A DNA stretch of 64,000 nt from Pseudodesulfovibrio sp. S3 (GCF_004025585.1 NZ_QTZO01000014.1:1-64000), one strand, 5' to 3'; shown: positions 15,839-25,667, counted from the first letter of the stretch. A program made the numbers and translations. Notes: generated by a model from the sequence alone, not told the origin.

Positions 15839-17260
15839 TTGCAAAAGCATCAAGAGGACGGCAGCAGCCCCCTCCAGTTCGTCAAGGTCATATCCTGGAC
15901 CCTGCTGGTCATCATCCTGGGGTTCAGTCTGCTGCTGTCCCTGTTTATATCCAAATACGCCGAGCAGACCCTGCTGGAAAAGCAGGAGGCGTTCGGCCTG
16001 CTCCTGGCCGAGAACGTCAGCCACCAGCTCTTCACCCGCTTCGTGATCCCCACGGTCCTGAAGTTCGGGGCCATCCGGCTGCGCAACGAGGACCAGGCCA
16101 ATGCCATGGACCAGGTGGTCCGCTCCACCATCCACAGTTTCCACGTTTCCAGCCTGCGCATCTACGACGCCAACGGGAGCATCACTTACTCCCTGAACAA
16201 GGACGAGGTCGGCGATCAGGGTAATGCGGGCTACATGGTCACCAAGACCTGGGAGACCGAGGACTTCAGTGCGGAAATCCTGGCCAGGGTCTCCAAGATA
16301 GCCTCCCTGTTCCGGGTCAACCTTGACCCGGGCTCCATGGTTCTGCGGGCATATTATCCCCTGAGGGCGGAACGCAGCCTCACCAACATCGCCCAGAACC
16401 CGATCATGGGCATCCTGGAATTTCAGCAGGACATAACCGCCGACTACCTGGCCATGCTCAATTTTGAACGATTGATCATCGCCTTTTCGCTGATTACTTC
16501 GCTGGTCCTCTTCTTCCTGGTGCTCACGGTGCTTCGACGGGCCGAACGGCTCAGCAACCGTCAGCTCCGGGAAAAGGAAAAACTCATCTCCGAGTTGCAG
16601 CAACAAGAGAAACTGGCGGGCATGGGCCGCATGGTTGCGGGGGTGGCCCACGAAATCCGCAACCCGCTCGGCATCATCTGTTCCAGCTCGGAACTGATCC
16701 TGAAAAAGGCCAGAAAGGAAAACAGCTCCCACATCCGCATCATGGAGGCCCTGCATGAGGAGGCCAAGAGGCTCTCGCGCACGGTCACTGAATTCCTCGA
16801 TTACGCCCGGCCCAAGAAACCCGCCATGATGCCGGTGGACATACGGTCCACCCTGGAACAGGTAATGGTCTTCATGGAGCCCGAATGCGAAAAGCTCGGC
16901 GTGACCATCGACAGCGATTTCGAAGGCGACATGTCGGCCAAGGGCGACAAGGACCTGCTCTACCGCGCCTTCTACAACCTGGTTGCCAATGCGCTCCAGG
17001 CCATGAACGGCCCCGGCGAGATATCCATCCGGGCGGCCAGGGGCGAGAAGGGGCTGCACGTGACCATTGTCGACACGGGTCCCGGTTTTACCCCGGAACA
17101 TCTCGACCAGGTGCGCGACCCGTTCTTCACCACAAAGGATACCGGCACGGGCCTCGGCCTGGCCCTGGTCTCCACCATCCTTGAGAGCCATGGCGTGGAT
17201 ATGGTCCTGAGCAACGCCGAAGAGGGCGGTGCGCGGGTGGACGTCATCTTTCCCGCCTAA
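15839..17260 (+). CDS. Membrane histidine kinase, NtrB/ZraS-like
   Basis: This is a 473-residue two-helix membrane kinase. Helices lie at ~17-38 and ~210-232, with a ~170-residue periplasmic sensor between them (VVRSTIHSFHVSSLRIYDANG). The phosphoacceptor is VAHEIRNPLGIICSS, the NtrB-type H-box. The HATPase region has NLVANALQAM, DTGPGFTPE and GTGLGLALV. The start is TTG at 15839, two bases after the pgi stop, with GGGAG upstream. No response regulator is adjacent; sigma-54 regulators usually pair with this class. Confidence 0.92.
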   Translation: MQKHQEDGSSPLQFVKVISWTLLVIILGFSLLLSLFISKYAEQTLLEKQEAFGLLLAENVSHQLFTRFVIPTVLKFGAIRLRNEDQANAMDQVVRSTIHSFHVSSLRIYDANGSITYSLNKDEVGDQGNAGYMVTKTWETEDFSAEILARVSKIASLFRVNLDPGSMVLRAYYPLRAERSLTNIAQNPIMGILEFQQDITADYLAMLNFERLIIAFSLITSLVLFFLVLTVLRRAERLSNRQLREKEKLISELQQQEKLAGMGRMVAGVAHEIRNPLGIICSSSELILKKARKENSSHIRIMEALHEEAKRLSRTVTEFLDYARPKKPAMMPVDIRSTLEQVMVFMEPECEKLGVTIDSDFEGDMSAKGDKDLLYRAFYNLVANALQAMNGPGEISIRAARGEKGLHVTIVDTGPGFTPEHLDQVRDPFFTTKDTGTGLGLALVSTILESHGVDMVLSNAEEGGARVDVIFPA

Positions 17261-17287
17261 CATCCGGGCAATACGGAGTCGAATCAG

Positions 17288-18058
17288 ATGTCGAAAGCGT
17301 GGATACAGGCAAAACACTCGGAATTCGTCCGCGACCTGTTCAAATTCTTCTGCCAGGCCTGTGAACAGATCGAAGAGCAGTTCATCCAGTTTGACGAGGA
17401 CGGAACCATTGAATTCGACGTGCTCAAGGATCTGGTCGGAAGCGAAATGAACAAGGGGCTGCTCTGGCGCATGAAGGATACGGCCCATCACGTTTTTCGC
17501 AACGATCCCCACTCCCAGCTCGGCGGCAAGTTTCTGGACTGGGCCATGGGCTACATCTTCCACGAAACCATCAAGCTCAAAGAGGACGCCTACCAGAAGC
17601 AGAACTATGCACCCTGGTTCCACAAGCTTTACGAAGGCAATCTCAGCGCCTCGGAAAAGGATATCACCGAACAACTCTTCCAGATCCTCAACCAGACCGA
17701 GGAATCCATGCGCCGGGAGATAGACCGCATCAGGTTCATCATCGCCAAATGCCGCCAGCTTTTGCCGTACTACCTGCACAGGTACAGCGACAACGTGCTG
17801 TTGGCTCGTTATATATTTTCACAAAACGATCTGGTCCGATCCGTCTTTGCCGATGAATACGCAGGCCTTATCTTTGCCATATACGGATCGGAACCTGAAC
17901 AGATGTACATACTTGCAAGCCAAAGCCTGCGTATGGGAGGATGGGTCGAGGAAGCAGCCCAGGCGGTGGCAAGGGCTATCGCCGAAAATCCGACAAGCAA
18001 AATGGTCTTGCAAGAAAAGAAAATTATTGATAATTGGTCTGATAAGATAGGAACATGA
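17288..18058 (+). CDS. Conserved-type cytoplasmic protein of unknown function
   Basis: This 256-residue, mostly helical and highly charged protein has no signal or membrane segment. Aromatic- and acid-rich stretches dominate (FFCQACEQIEEQFIQFDEDG; WFHKLYEGNLSASEKD). I do not recognise a domain. It starts 27 bases after the histidine kinase gene with GGAG upstream, so it may be part of that signalling unit. A LysM lipoprotein gene follows 56 bases later. Confidence 0.7.
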   Translation: MSKAWIQAKHSEFVRDLFKFFCQACEQIEEQFIQFDEDGTIEFDVLKDLVGSEMNKGLLWRMKDTAHHVFRNDPHSQLGGKFLDWAMGYIFHETIKLKEDAYQKQNYAPWFHKLYEGNLSASEKDITEQLFQILNQTEESMRREIDRIRFIIAKCRQLLPYYLHRYSDNVLLARYIFSQNDLVRSVFADEYAGLIFAIYGSEPEQMYILASQSLRMGGWVEEAAQAVARAIAENPTSKMVLQEKKIIDNWSDKIGT

Positions 18059-18114
18059 CCCAGTGAAACACTGGACGTTGTAAAAAAAAGAGATCTCATT
18101 TGAGGAGGCCTTTG

Positions 18115-18591
18115 ATGAAAAAACTGATTTTGATTGCAATCATGCTGTGCCTTGTGTTCGCTTGGGGTTGCTCCAAGAAAGTCCAGACCGAACCCGAAGT
18201 GGTGGTGGTCGAAGAAAAAGAAGTTATTGTCGAAGAAAAAATCGTTGAGCCGGTCGTTGATCCCATGGCTGTGTACAAGGCAGAATATGACGCTCTGCCC
18301 GTCACCCACACCGTGACCAAGGGCGAATGCCTGTGGTGGATCTCCGAGTACAAGCATGTCTACAACGATCCTTTCATGTGGCCCCTGATCTTCAAAGCCA
18401 ACCGCGACAAGATCAACAATCCTGACCTGATCTACCCCGGACAGCAGTTCGACGTGCCCCGCTACGGTTTTGACCTCGAAGAAGTCAAAGCCTCCCGCAA
18501 GGAAGCCGGTGCTCCCTGGAAGGCTCTCGAACCTGGCCAGGATGCCATGATCCCCGCAGAAATGCGTGCGGCTCTCGGCTACAGCTTCTAA
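18115..18591 (+). CDS. LysM-domain lipoprotein
   Basis: This 158-residue lipoprotein has the signal MKKLILIAIMLCLVFAWGC with Cys19 as lipid site. A Val/Glu-rich linker (~25-50) follows, then a LysM domain (HTVTKGECLWWISEYKHVY ... NPDLIYPGQQFDVPR, ~65-120). LysM binds peptidoglycan, so this is probably an envelope-anchoring protein. The double Trp resembles LysM proteins such as YgaU/SafA-like. AGGAGG lies seven bases before the ATG. A strong terminator follows. Confidence 0.9.
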   Translation: MKKLILIAIMLCLVFAWGCSKKVQTEPEVVVVEEKEVIVEEKIVEPVVDPMAVYKAEYDALPVTHTVTKGECLWWISEYKHVYNDPFMWPLIFKANRDKINNPDLIYPGQQFDVPRYGFDLEEVKASRKEAGAPWKALEPGQDAMIPAEMRAALGYSF

Positions 18592-18613
18592 GGTCAGCCT
18601 CACCAGCCATACA

Positions 18614-18650
18614 AGTCCGCCCTTCCATCTGGATGGGCGGACTCTTTTTT
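18614..18650 (+). terminator. Rho-independent terminator
   Basis: AGTCCGCCC pairs with GGGCGGACT across a 12-base loop and is followed by CTTTTTTT. It closes the radA-to-LysM cluster. Confidence 0.92.
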
Positions 18651-18767
18651 TATCAGGTGGCCGGAAACAGCCGGTAAGCCGGGGACAACCATGAATCCGG
18701 ATTACGCCGCAAAAAAAACGGTTCGTTGGGCGGTTACCGTACTCCTACGGACAGAGACACTGCAGAA

Positions 18768-19682
18768 ATGACCATCCAAACCATCAGACGCATGGGCCTG
18801 ATCGAATGGCTGATGCTCCTGACCCTCTCCATCATATGGGGCGGCTCCTTCTTCTTCAATGCAGTGGCCCTCCGCGGCCTGCCGCCCCTGCTGGTGGTCT
18901 TCGGACGCGTCTTCATAGGCTGCCTCGGACTTGTGGCCGTCATTGCGGTCACCCGGCAGGAGTTCCGCAAACACCTGCACCGCTGGCCCCGATTTCTGAT
19001 TCTGGGGGTGCTCAACACGGCCCTCCCGTTTTCCCTCATTGTCTGGGGCCAGCAGTACATAGACAGCGGATTGGCCGCAGTCATCAACGCCATCACCCCG
19101 GCCTTCACCATCCTTGTGGCAAACTTCTTCACCACCGACGAACGCGCCTCGGTGCGCAAATTCTCCGGCGCCATCATCGGGTTGAGCGGCGTGGCCGTGC
19201 TCATCGGCACGGATGCCCTGGCCGGGATCGGCGACCACGTCCTGGGGCAACTGGCCGTCATGGGAGCCACCTTTTCCTATGCCTGCGCCGCCACCTATGC
19301 CCGGCGGCTGGCCGGCATTCCCCCGCTGGTCGTGAGCTGCGGCCAATTGGCGGCATCAAGCCTGGTCATGCTACCGGTGGCGCTCGTGTTCACCCGCCCG
19401 TGGGAACTGGACATGCCCGGACTCGACGCCCTGGGCGCGGTGGTCGGACTCGGCCTGATCTGTTCCGCCTTTGCCTATATCCTGTTCTTCCGCCTCCTGA
19501 ACACATCAGGGGCCACCAACGTCAGCCTGGTCACCCTGCTCATTCCCTTCAGCGCCACCGGCCTGGGCATCGCCTTTCTCGGAGAAGCCTTCACGCTGCG
19601 GCTGCTCGCGGGGATGCTCATCGTTTCCACTGCCGCCCTGCTCATCGACGGCAGAGTCAGGTTCAGAAGGAACAGCCCATAA
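18768..19682 (+). CDS. EamA/DMT family transporter
   Basis: This 304-residue inner-membrane transporter has ten hydrophobic segments in two EamA repeats. The N-terminal LSIIWGGSFFFNAVALRGLPPLLVVFGR-type helix is typical, as is PAFTILVANFFTTDERAS closing the first repeat. Substrates of the family are small metabolites and amino acids; none can be deduced here. A longer TTG-initiated frame from 18726 exists, but ATG 18768 fits the family N-terminus better. Confidence 0.88.
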   Translation: MTIQTIRRMGLIEWLMLLTLSIIWGGSFFFNAVALRGLPPLLVVFGRVFIGCLGLVAVIAVTRQEFRKHLHRWPRFLILGVLNTALPFSLIVWGQQYIDSGLAAVINAITPAFTILVANFFTTDERASVRKFSGAIIGLSGVAVLIGTDALAGIGDHVLGQLAVMGATFSYACAATYARRLAGIPPLVVSCGQLAASSLVMLPVALVFTRPWELDMPGLDALGAVVGLGLICSAFAYILFFRLLNTSGATNVSLVTLLIPFSATGLGIAFLGEAFTLRLLAGMLIVSTAALLIDGRVRFRRNSP

Positions 19683-19786
19683 CTATTTTGACCGCCCAGA
19701 TCATGCCCTGACCGGCCGAACCCATTCCCATCCATTGGGCGCCCAGATCCGGCAAGCTGGCAGGCCCTCAATGGGGGCCGGACAAG

Positions 19787-19816
19787 AAAAAGCCCTGCTC
19801 GAAAACGAACAGGGCC
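19787..19816 (-). terminator. Rho-independent terminator for the RsbU/STAS operon
   Basis: On the minus strand GCCCTGTTCG and CGAGCAGGGC pair around TTTT and are followed by TTTTTC. The hairpin lies 30 bases beyond the STAS gene stop. Confidence 0.85.
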
Positions 19817-19845
19817 AAGTATGGAATTCGGAAGGGTATCGGTCG

Positions 19846-20178
19846 CTACATGGCGCCCAGGGCATCCGCCCGCATGGTGTACAGCGGAAAGATCTTGTCG
19901 TAACCGGACACCTCGAACACTTCCTGGATGTAATCCTTGACCCCGCAGATGGCCACAACGCCTTCTTTCTTCTTGAGACGCTGATAGGCAAGCACAAGCA
20001 CACGCAGGCCCGAGCTGTTGATGTAATCCAACCCGGAAAAATCGAACAGGATTTTGGTCTCTCCGCCTTCCAGCAGGGCCAGAACCTTTTCCTCCATGGT
20101 CTGGGTTCCCTCGGCGTCGAGGTTGCCGTTCACTGCGAGAATGGTGATACCGTTTTCATTGATGTGATTCAGTGCCAT
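19846..20178 (-). CDS. STAS-domain anti-sigma factor antagonist
   Basis: This 110-residue SpoIIAA/RsbV-type STAS protein contains the phosphorylatable serine motif DYINSSGLRVL. It is expected to be phosphorylated by an HPK-like kinase and dephosphorylated by a PP2C phosphatase, and to release a partner protein when dephosphorylated. Both opposing activities are encoded in the single gene starting upstream (stop 18 bases away). GGAGGTGTATA precedes the ATG. Confidence 0.93.
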   Translation of the reverse strand: MALNHINENGITILAVNGNLDAEGTQTMEEKVLALLEGGETKILFDFSGLDYINSSGLRVLVLAYQRLKKKEGVVAICGVKDYIQEVFEVSGYDKIFPLYTMRADALGAM

Positions 20179-20196
20179 TATACACCTCCATGCGCC

Positions 20197-22785
20197 CTAA
20201 CCCGAGACCGGGCAATGGGTCTTGCTGATATTTTTATGCAAAGTAAGAACGTTCTTGCCGCCCTTACGCTCGTAGCTGATGCCGTGCACCATGCTCTTGA
20301 CCAGATGAATGCCCATGCCCCCGACAGGCTTTAAACGATCCTCCAGCGGCACGTCCAATTCAGGCTCCGGGGCCTCCAGGATGTTGAACGGCTCGGAGTC
20401 GTCTTCCAGTTGAATGGTCAGGATATCGCCTTCAAGACCGATGGTCACGTCAATGGGATGCTCGTCAAAATCAGTGTAGCCATAGGAGATAATATTGGTG
20501 ATCAATTCGTCAAGGGCCAGCGTAAGGTGGAAGATGATCTTGGGATGCAGGGCATGGGCAAAGCCGAATTCCTCCACCTTGGGCTGGAAGCACTTGAAGC
20601 AGTTTTCCTTGTTCGTCATCCGAAAAGATATGGAGTGCCGGGCCATGAGATTATCACCTGCGTCCTTCTTGACCACGACGACGGTAATGTCATCCTCCTG
20701 GCCGTTGCCCTGAAAAGCTTCCACCGCAGCCATCATGGCCAAACGGATCGCCTCTGCTCTTTTATGGGCATTCTCGCGCACGATAGCAAGCATTCTCTTC
20801 TTGCCGAACATTTCACCCTGGGAGTTCTGCGCCTCCCAAACCCCGTCTGTGGCCAGAACCAATATATCGCCTGCCTCCAGCCGTGTCTCATTGGTCGCGT
20901 ACACGGCTTGCTCAACCACACCGAGGGGGAAACCCTCGCCCCACAGTTCACCGAATTCGTCCGTGACGGGATTGTAGCGAATGGCCGGATCATGCCCTGC
21001 CCGTACCCACTTTATGGAAGAGGAATTCTCCTGCAGGTGCAGGTAGAACATGGTCAGGAATCGGCCGGTCCCGTCCAGATCCCGGCTCAAAACCTTATTG
21101 ATGGAATCCATTCGTTCATGCGGGGCAAGATCGATATTCGCCAGGGCGTGCAACTGCCCCCTGGCAGCGGCCATGACCAGGGCCGACGGCACACCGTGCC
21201 CGGACACATCGCCGAGGACCACGGCCATTCCGGGCTCGCCGCCACAAATCCTTATAAAATCATAATAGTCGCCGCCGGTTTGATCGCAATAGGCAATGCC
21301 GCCCGAAACATCAAAGCCCGCCAGATCGGGTTCTGAACTGGGCAGCAGCAATCGCTGGACTTCCTGGGCCAGCTCCATGTCCTTGTTCAGTTGCATCAAC
21401 TCCTTGAGCTTGGGACCCATCTCGTTGAAGGCCTCGATGAGGTCGTCCCGCTCATCCCCGGCCCGATAGTCGATATGCGCGGCGAAGTCGCCCCGCATCA
21501 ACCGTTTGGCCACATCGACTATGCCAAAAATCGGCTTTGTAATGGCACGCGAGCCGAACCAGGCGATAAGCCCGGTGATGATCAGCATAACGCCGGAAAT
21601 GATGGAGGAGATGTTCCGTACTTCCTGGAACAAGGCATTGAGCAGGCCGGAGACCTCGTCGGGCAGTTTGGCAACCACTGTTTTGGGAGCAATGACCAAC
21701 ATGGCGTATGTGTCCACTGTGGCAAAGGCGCAAACCGAGGATTGGCCGTTGTAGGAAATTTTCATTACACCGGACTTCCGCGTATCCAGTGCGTGCAAAA
21801 GAACATTGTATCCCACTGGGTCGTCAAAAGTGAGCCATTCTTTCTCTGGCGCGCTCATCCAGTGCCGCCGCCCCCCTTCGCCGGATTCCGCCTGCACCAG
21901 AATGGCCAGCCCCCTGCCCGAAGACTCCTCCTCAGGGACCCTGGCTACCAAAAAGGTGCGCACATCTCCTTGCCACCGAGCTCCGAGTTCGTTGTCCGAC
22001 ATCATGGCATGGGCCGGAGTGTCGACAGATACGGCTCCGAGGAACCTGCCCTCACGGTCCCGGAGGGGAAACACCAACTTGTTCATGATAAACCGGGTGG
22101 CCGGGTCCACGGTGCTAAACCATTTTCCCGAATCCACGTCCCGGGCACTCCGGTACCAATCCTGGTTTCTGGGATCAAACATGTGCGGAAGACTGCCGTG
22201 TCCGGGGAACGTCATGAACACACCTGATTCCATGGCCACATTGATCCAGAATGGACCGGACGGCAATTCGCTGTAAACACCCCTTATAACGGGAGCCGCC
22301 AGAAGCAATTGGCGCAGTTCGCCGTCCACGTCCTCCAGCCGCACTCCGGGGGACAGATGGACCGTGGGATGCTCAAGGCTGACCCTGATGGACTGCTGTA
22401 CCTTAGACATGGTCCGCCTGACATACCCCTCACGCCTGGCTGCATCCGGAGGCGTCAAGTCGGGATCAGCAAAATCATTGGAAAAATAAGGCAAAGGAGC
22501 TGAAGAAAGAGCCGGTTGACCCAGGACGGAAACCACTTCACCGGCCACAGTCTGAGCAGCCAACTGCATTACATTTCCGGTCCGCTCCAGAATGGCAAGA
22601 AGTGACGAGGCTGTGTACTCGAATTCATCGGACACGATGTCGAGCAGTTCCTTACGGGTCTGCTCACGGGTTTTCTCGATGACCTCGCTGGAGGCCCGCC
22701 CCATGAGGCCGCGTGAAATGAATATGGGGGCCAGGCTGAAGGCCATCAGGACGACGAAAAATTTTATGCGAATGGATATTTTCAT
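20197..22785 (-). CDS. Membrane sensor with PP2C-type SpoIIE phosphatase and fused HATPase anti-sigma kinase
   Basis: This is an 862-residue protein. An N-terminal helix (~5-25) and a helix near 390 bracket a large Cache-like periplasmic sensor. HAMP follows (ITKPIFGIVDVAKRL). The RsbU/SpoIIE phosphatase core includes GGDYYDFIRI, VLGDVSGHGVPSALVMA and ATDGVWEAQN. The C-terminal ~140 residues are an RsbW-type HATPase (ALDELITNIISYGY, GGMGIHLV). One polypeptide thus carries both the phosphatase and kinase halves of a partner switch for the adjacent STAS protein. The start at 22785 begins at MKIS; a TTG 18 bases earlier is possible. Confidence 0.92.
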   Translation of the reverse strand: MKISIRIKFFVVLMAFSLAPIFISRGLMGRASSEVIEKTREQTRKELLDIVSDEFEYTASSLLAILERTGNVMQLAAQTVAGEVVSVLGQPALSSAPLPYFSNDFADPDLTPPDAARREGYVRRTMSKVQQSIRVSLEHPTVHLSPGVRLEDVDGELRQLLLAAPVIRGVYSELPSGPFWINVAMESGVFMTFPGHGSLPHMFDPRNQDWYRSARDVDSGKWFSTVDPATRFIMNKLVFPLRDREGRFLGAVSVDTPAHAMMSDNELGARWQGDVRTFLVARVPEEESSGRGLAILVQAESGEGGRRHWMSAPEKEWLTFDDPVGYNVLLHALDTRKSGVMKISYNGQSSVCAFATVDTYAMLVIAPKTVVAKLPDEVSGLLNALFQEVRNISSIISGVMLIITGLIAWFGSRAITKPIFGIVDVAKRLMRGDFAAHIDYRAGDERDDLIEAFNEMGPKLKELMQLNKDMELAQEVQRLLLPSSEPDLAGFDVSGGIAYCDQTGGDYYDFIRICGGEPGMAVVLGDVSGHGVPSALVMAAARGQLHALANIDLAPHERMDSINKVLSRDLDGTGRFLTMFYLHLQENSSSIKWVRAGHDPAIRYNPVTDEFGELWGEGFPLGVVEQAVYATNETRLEAGDILVLATDGVWEAQNSQGEMFGKKRMLAIVRENAHKRAEAIRLAMMAAVEAFQGNGQEDDITVVVVKKDAGDNLMARHSISFRMTNKENCFKCFQPKVEEFGFAHALHPKIIFHLTLALDELITNIISYGYTDFDEHPIDVTIGLEGDILTIQLEDDSEPFNILEAPEPELDVPLEDRLKPVGGMGIHLVKSMVHGISYERKGGKNVLTLHKNISKTHCPVSG

Positions 22786-22917
22786 AACATATGTCACGTG
22801 CAACTATAGATAGCTTTAACGCATCCTGCATTTTGACCACAGATCAAGGGCAAATGTCCACCGCCGAACAGGCAATTTCATTATAATACTTGGAAAGCAA
22901 ACCTATTCCGTTTATAT

Positions 22918-25479
22918 GTGCACAGATCAACCAACCTGAAAATGGACAGCCTCATGCCGCATCCCAACGACAACAAACGCATCACGAAAACATCCCTCTA
23001 CTCCTGGGTTCTCTATAAAAACATCTCCCTCCAGCTCATGGTGGTGGGAATCATCGTGGTCACCGTGGCCATGCGCGTCCTCCCGCTCGAGATGCAAAAG
23101 AGGATCATCAACGAAGCCATCGGCATGAAGGACATCCCTGCCCTGTGGCGTTACTGCGCCCTGTACATCGGGGCCGTCACCCTGGCCGGGATGCTCAAAT
23201 TCGCCATCAACCTGATGCAGGTACACATCGGCGAGAAAGCGCTCAAGATCATCAGGGAGCGACTATACGAGCACCTGCTCTCCCTGCCGATCCAGTTCTA
23301 CCGCCGCACCTCCCCGGGCAACGTCATCTCCTATCTCATCACCGAATTCATCCCTGTGGCCTCGTTCATCGGCCAGGCAGTGGCCGTGCCCGCAGTCAAC
23401 ATACTGACCTTCCTGGCCATGGCCTGGTACATGATCCACCTGAATCCGACCATCGGCCTCATATCCATATCCATCTATCCGATTGAACTGTTCGTGCTTC
23501 CGCGCATCCAGAAGTATTTCCGCCGGTCCAACCGGCGCCGCATCAAGCACACCCAGGCCCTTTCCGGGCTGGTGGGCGAAGCCGTGTCCGGCGTGCATGA
23601 GGTCCATTCCAACGCCTCCATTCCGCTGGAAAAGAAACGGTTCGTCACCATCCTCGACAAGCTCTACAAAGCCACGGTAATGCAGAACGGCATCAAGTTC
23701 GGCATCAAATTCATAAACAACTTCTTCATGAGTCTCGGACCGTTCGTGCTGTTTCTCATCGGCGGTTACTACGCCATCCAGGGACACTTCGACGTGGGCG
23801 CCATCGTCGCCTTCCTGTCCGCCTACGAAAAGCTCTACGATCCCTGGAAGGAACTCATGGAGTTCTGGCAGGTCTATCAGGACAGCTCGGTGCGCTATGG
23901 CCAGATCATGCGCGCCTTCGACCACACACCGGAGTTCAAACAGTACACCGAAGGGCGCGAACCCTACGTGCTCGACAACGATGTGGAGATTCGCAACCTC
24001 TCCTTCGTGATCGGCGGAAACATCCGGCTGCTGGACAACGTCTCCCTGAAGGTCAAGGGCGGCGAACATGTGGCTCTCGTGGGCTTCTCCGGCTCCGGCA
24101 AATCCACCCTGGCCCTGTGCGTGGCCCAGTTGTACAAATACACGAGCGGCAGCATCATGGTGGGCGGTCGCGAGGTCTCCGAACTGACCAAGCAGGATAT
24201 TTCCTACAACCTCGGCATGGTGGCCCAGCATCCGTTCATATTCGACGGCTCGGTCAAGGAGAACCTGCTCTATTCATGCAGGTCGCTGGCCATGCAGGGT
24301 GGCTCCTGCCCCGGAGGCGAGCCGGGTCTGGACGACCTGATCAAGATATCCCAGCAGGTGGGGCTGTTCACGGACGTACTGGCTTTTGCCCTTCGATCCA
24401 GGCTTGACGAGGAGAATCCGAATGAAGCGCTCATGGATGCCATCCTCGCTTCAAGGCAGGAGTTCCAGGAGGGGCAGGACGGCATGTATGCGGACGTGGC
24501 CGAGCACATCGAATTCTTCGACATGGACACCTACAGCCAATACATGACCGTGGCCGAGAACATCGCTTTCGGCGCGGCCAACACCGAACAGTTCGACCAG
24601 GAACACCTCCATGCGCACCCCCGGTTCATGGAATTCCTCGAAGGCCACGGCCTCCAGGCGCATCTGGTGGTTTTGGGAGAGACCCTGGCTCGGGTGGTCA
24701 CGGACGAAATGGGTCCGGAGCCAGTTCACGAAATGTTCGTGAACTGTCCCATTCCCGAGGCTGAATACGGCGAATACCAGAAAGTCGCCAACCGACTGGA
24801 TTCCGGCGAACCGCTGTCGGAGCATGAAAAGGGCCTCATTCTCAAGCTCGCCATGGCCTACATTCCCGGCGTCCACAAACAGGTCGACCTGGACAAGGGT
24901 TTTGCCAATCGCGTGGTCCGTTCGCGCCAGGACTTCATGGACGCCGTTGCCGCCGAGTATCCCGACGCTTTCACCTTTTTCACCCACGACAAGTACATCA
25001 ACTCACTGAATATTCAGGACAACATCCTGTTCGGTCGTGTTCGGACAGAGGCGCAGGGCGCCCAGGACGAGATCAACCACCGCATCATGCAGGCGTTGAT
25101 CATGCAGGGAGCCCTGGAACCCGTGGCCGAAATGGGCCTGAACTTCCAGGTCGGTTCCATGGGCGACAGGCTGTCCGGCGGCCAGCGCCAGAAGGTGGCC
25201 CTGGCCCGCACCTTCCTCAAGGTCCCGCCAGTGCTCATCCTGGACGAGGCCACCGCCGCCCTGGACAACAAGTCGCAGTCCCGGGTTCAGAATATCCTGA
25301 CCGACAACTGGAAAGGCAAATCCACGGTCCTGGCGGTCATCCACAGGCTGGACATGCTTCCCTATTACGACAAGGTGGTGGTCCTCAAGGCAGGCCGCAT
25401 CATGGAGCAGGGCGGCTACCATGAACTGCTGGAGAAAAAGGGTGCGCTCTACACGTTGATCCACGGCAAGGAAGATTAA
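22918..25479 (+). CDS. ABC exporter (fused permease-ATPase) with a ~250-residue insertion in the nucleotide-binding domain
   Basis: This is an 853-residue half-transporter; the normal length is ~580-600. The first ~330 residues are an ABC transmembrane domain with six helices. Walker A GFSGSGKST is at ~388. The Q-loop region MVAQHPFIFDGSVKENLLYS is at ~435-454, but the signature LSGGQRQKVAL comes only at ~752 and Walker B VLILDEATAALD at ~773. The insertion holds two more copies of the Q-loop-like pattern: YMTVAENIAFG (~540) and LNIQDNILFG (~697). Start is GTG 22918 or ATG 22942 or 22954; no clear ribosome site decides. Substrate is unknown. Confidence 0.9.
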   Translation: MHRSTNLKMDSLMPHPNDNKRITKTSLYSWVLYKNISLQLMVVGIIVVTVAMRVLPLEMQKRIINEAIGMKDIPALWRYCALYIGAVTLAGMLKFAINLMQVHIGEKALKIIRERLYEHLLSLPIQFYRRTSPGNVISYLITEFIPVASFIGQAVAVPAVNILTFLAMAWYMIHLNPTIGLISISIYPIELFVLPRIQKYFRRSNRRRIKHTQALSGLVGEAVSGVHEVHSNASIPLEKKRFVTILDKLYKATVMQNGIKFGIKFINNFFMSLGPFVLFLIGGYYAIQGHFDVGAIVAFLSAYEKLYDPWKELMEFWQVYQDSSVRYGQIMRAFDHTPEFKQYTEGREPYVLDNDVEIRNLSFVIGGNIRLLDNVSLKVKGGEHVALVGFSGSGKSTLALCVAQLYKYTSGSIMVGGREVSELTKQDISYNLGMVAQHPFIFDGSVKENLLYSCRSLAMQGGSCPGGEPGLDDLIKISQQVGLFTDVLAFALRSRLDEENPNEALMDAILASRQEFQEGQDGMYADVAEHIEFFDMDTYSQYMTVAENIAFGAANTEQFDQEHLHAHPRFMEFLEGHGLQAHLVVLGETLARVVTDEMGPEPVHEMFVNCPIPEAEYGEYQKVANRLDSGEPLSEHEKGLILKLAMAYIPGVHKQVDLDKGFANRVVRSRQDFMDAVAAEYPDAFTFFTHDKYINSLNIQDNILFGRVRTEAQGAQDEINHRIMQALIMQGALEPVAEMGLNFQVGSMGDRLSGGQRQKVALARTFLKVPPVLILDEATAALDNKSQSRVQNILTDNWKGKSTVLAVIHRLDMLPYYDKVVVLKAGRIMEQGGYHELLEKKGALYTLIHGKED

Positions 25480-25502
25480 CGCCTTGCCAACGACATGCAA
25501 AA

Positions 25503-25546
25503 ACGGCCAAGGACATTCAACAAAACATCCTTGGTCGTTTTTTTTG
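25503..25546 (+). terminator. Rho-independent terminator after the ABC exporter
   Basis: AACGGCCAAGGA pairs with TCCTTGGTCGTT (one G-T pair) and runs into eight T residues. Confidence 0.92.
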
Positions 25547-25667
25547 GATCTTTCCATAATAAAATTCTTCCATGAACAAGATTTACCCTTTTTTTTCCGC
25601 TTTACAGGCTGTTTTTTTGAATGTACCCAGTGGTCACCCAAATCGGGACTCTCTCCCTCTCATAGGC

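Noticed and set aside
15836-17779. A 647-codon minus-strand frame opposite the histidine kinase and the following gene
   Set aside because: It lies antisense to two supported genes and shows no motif.
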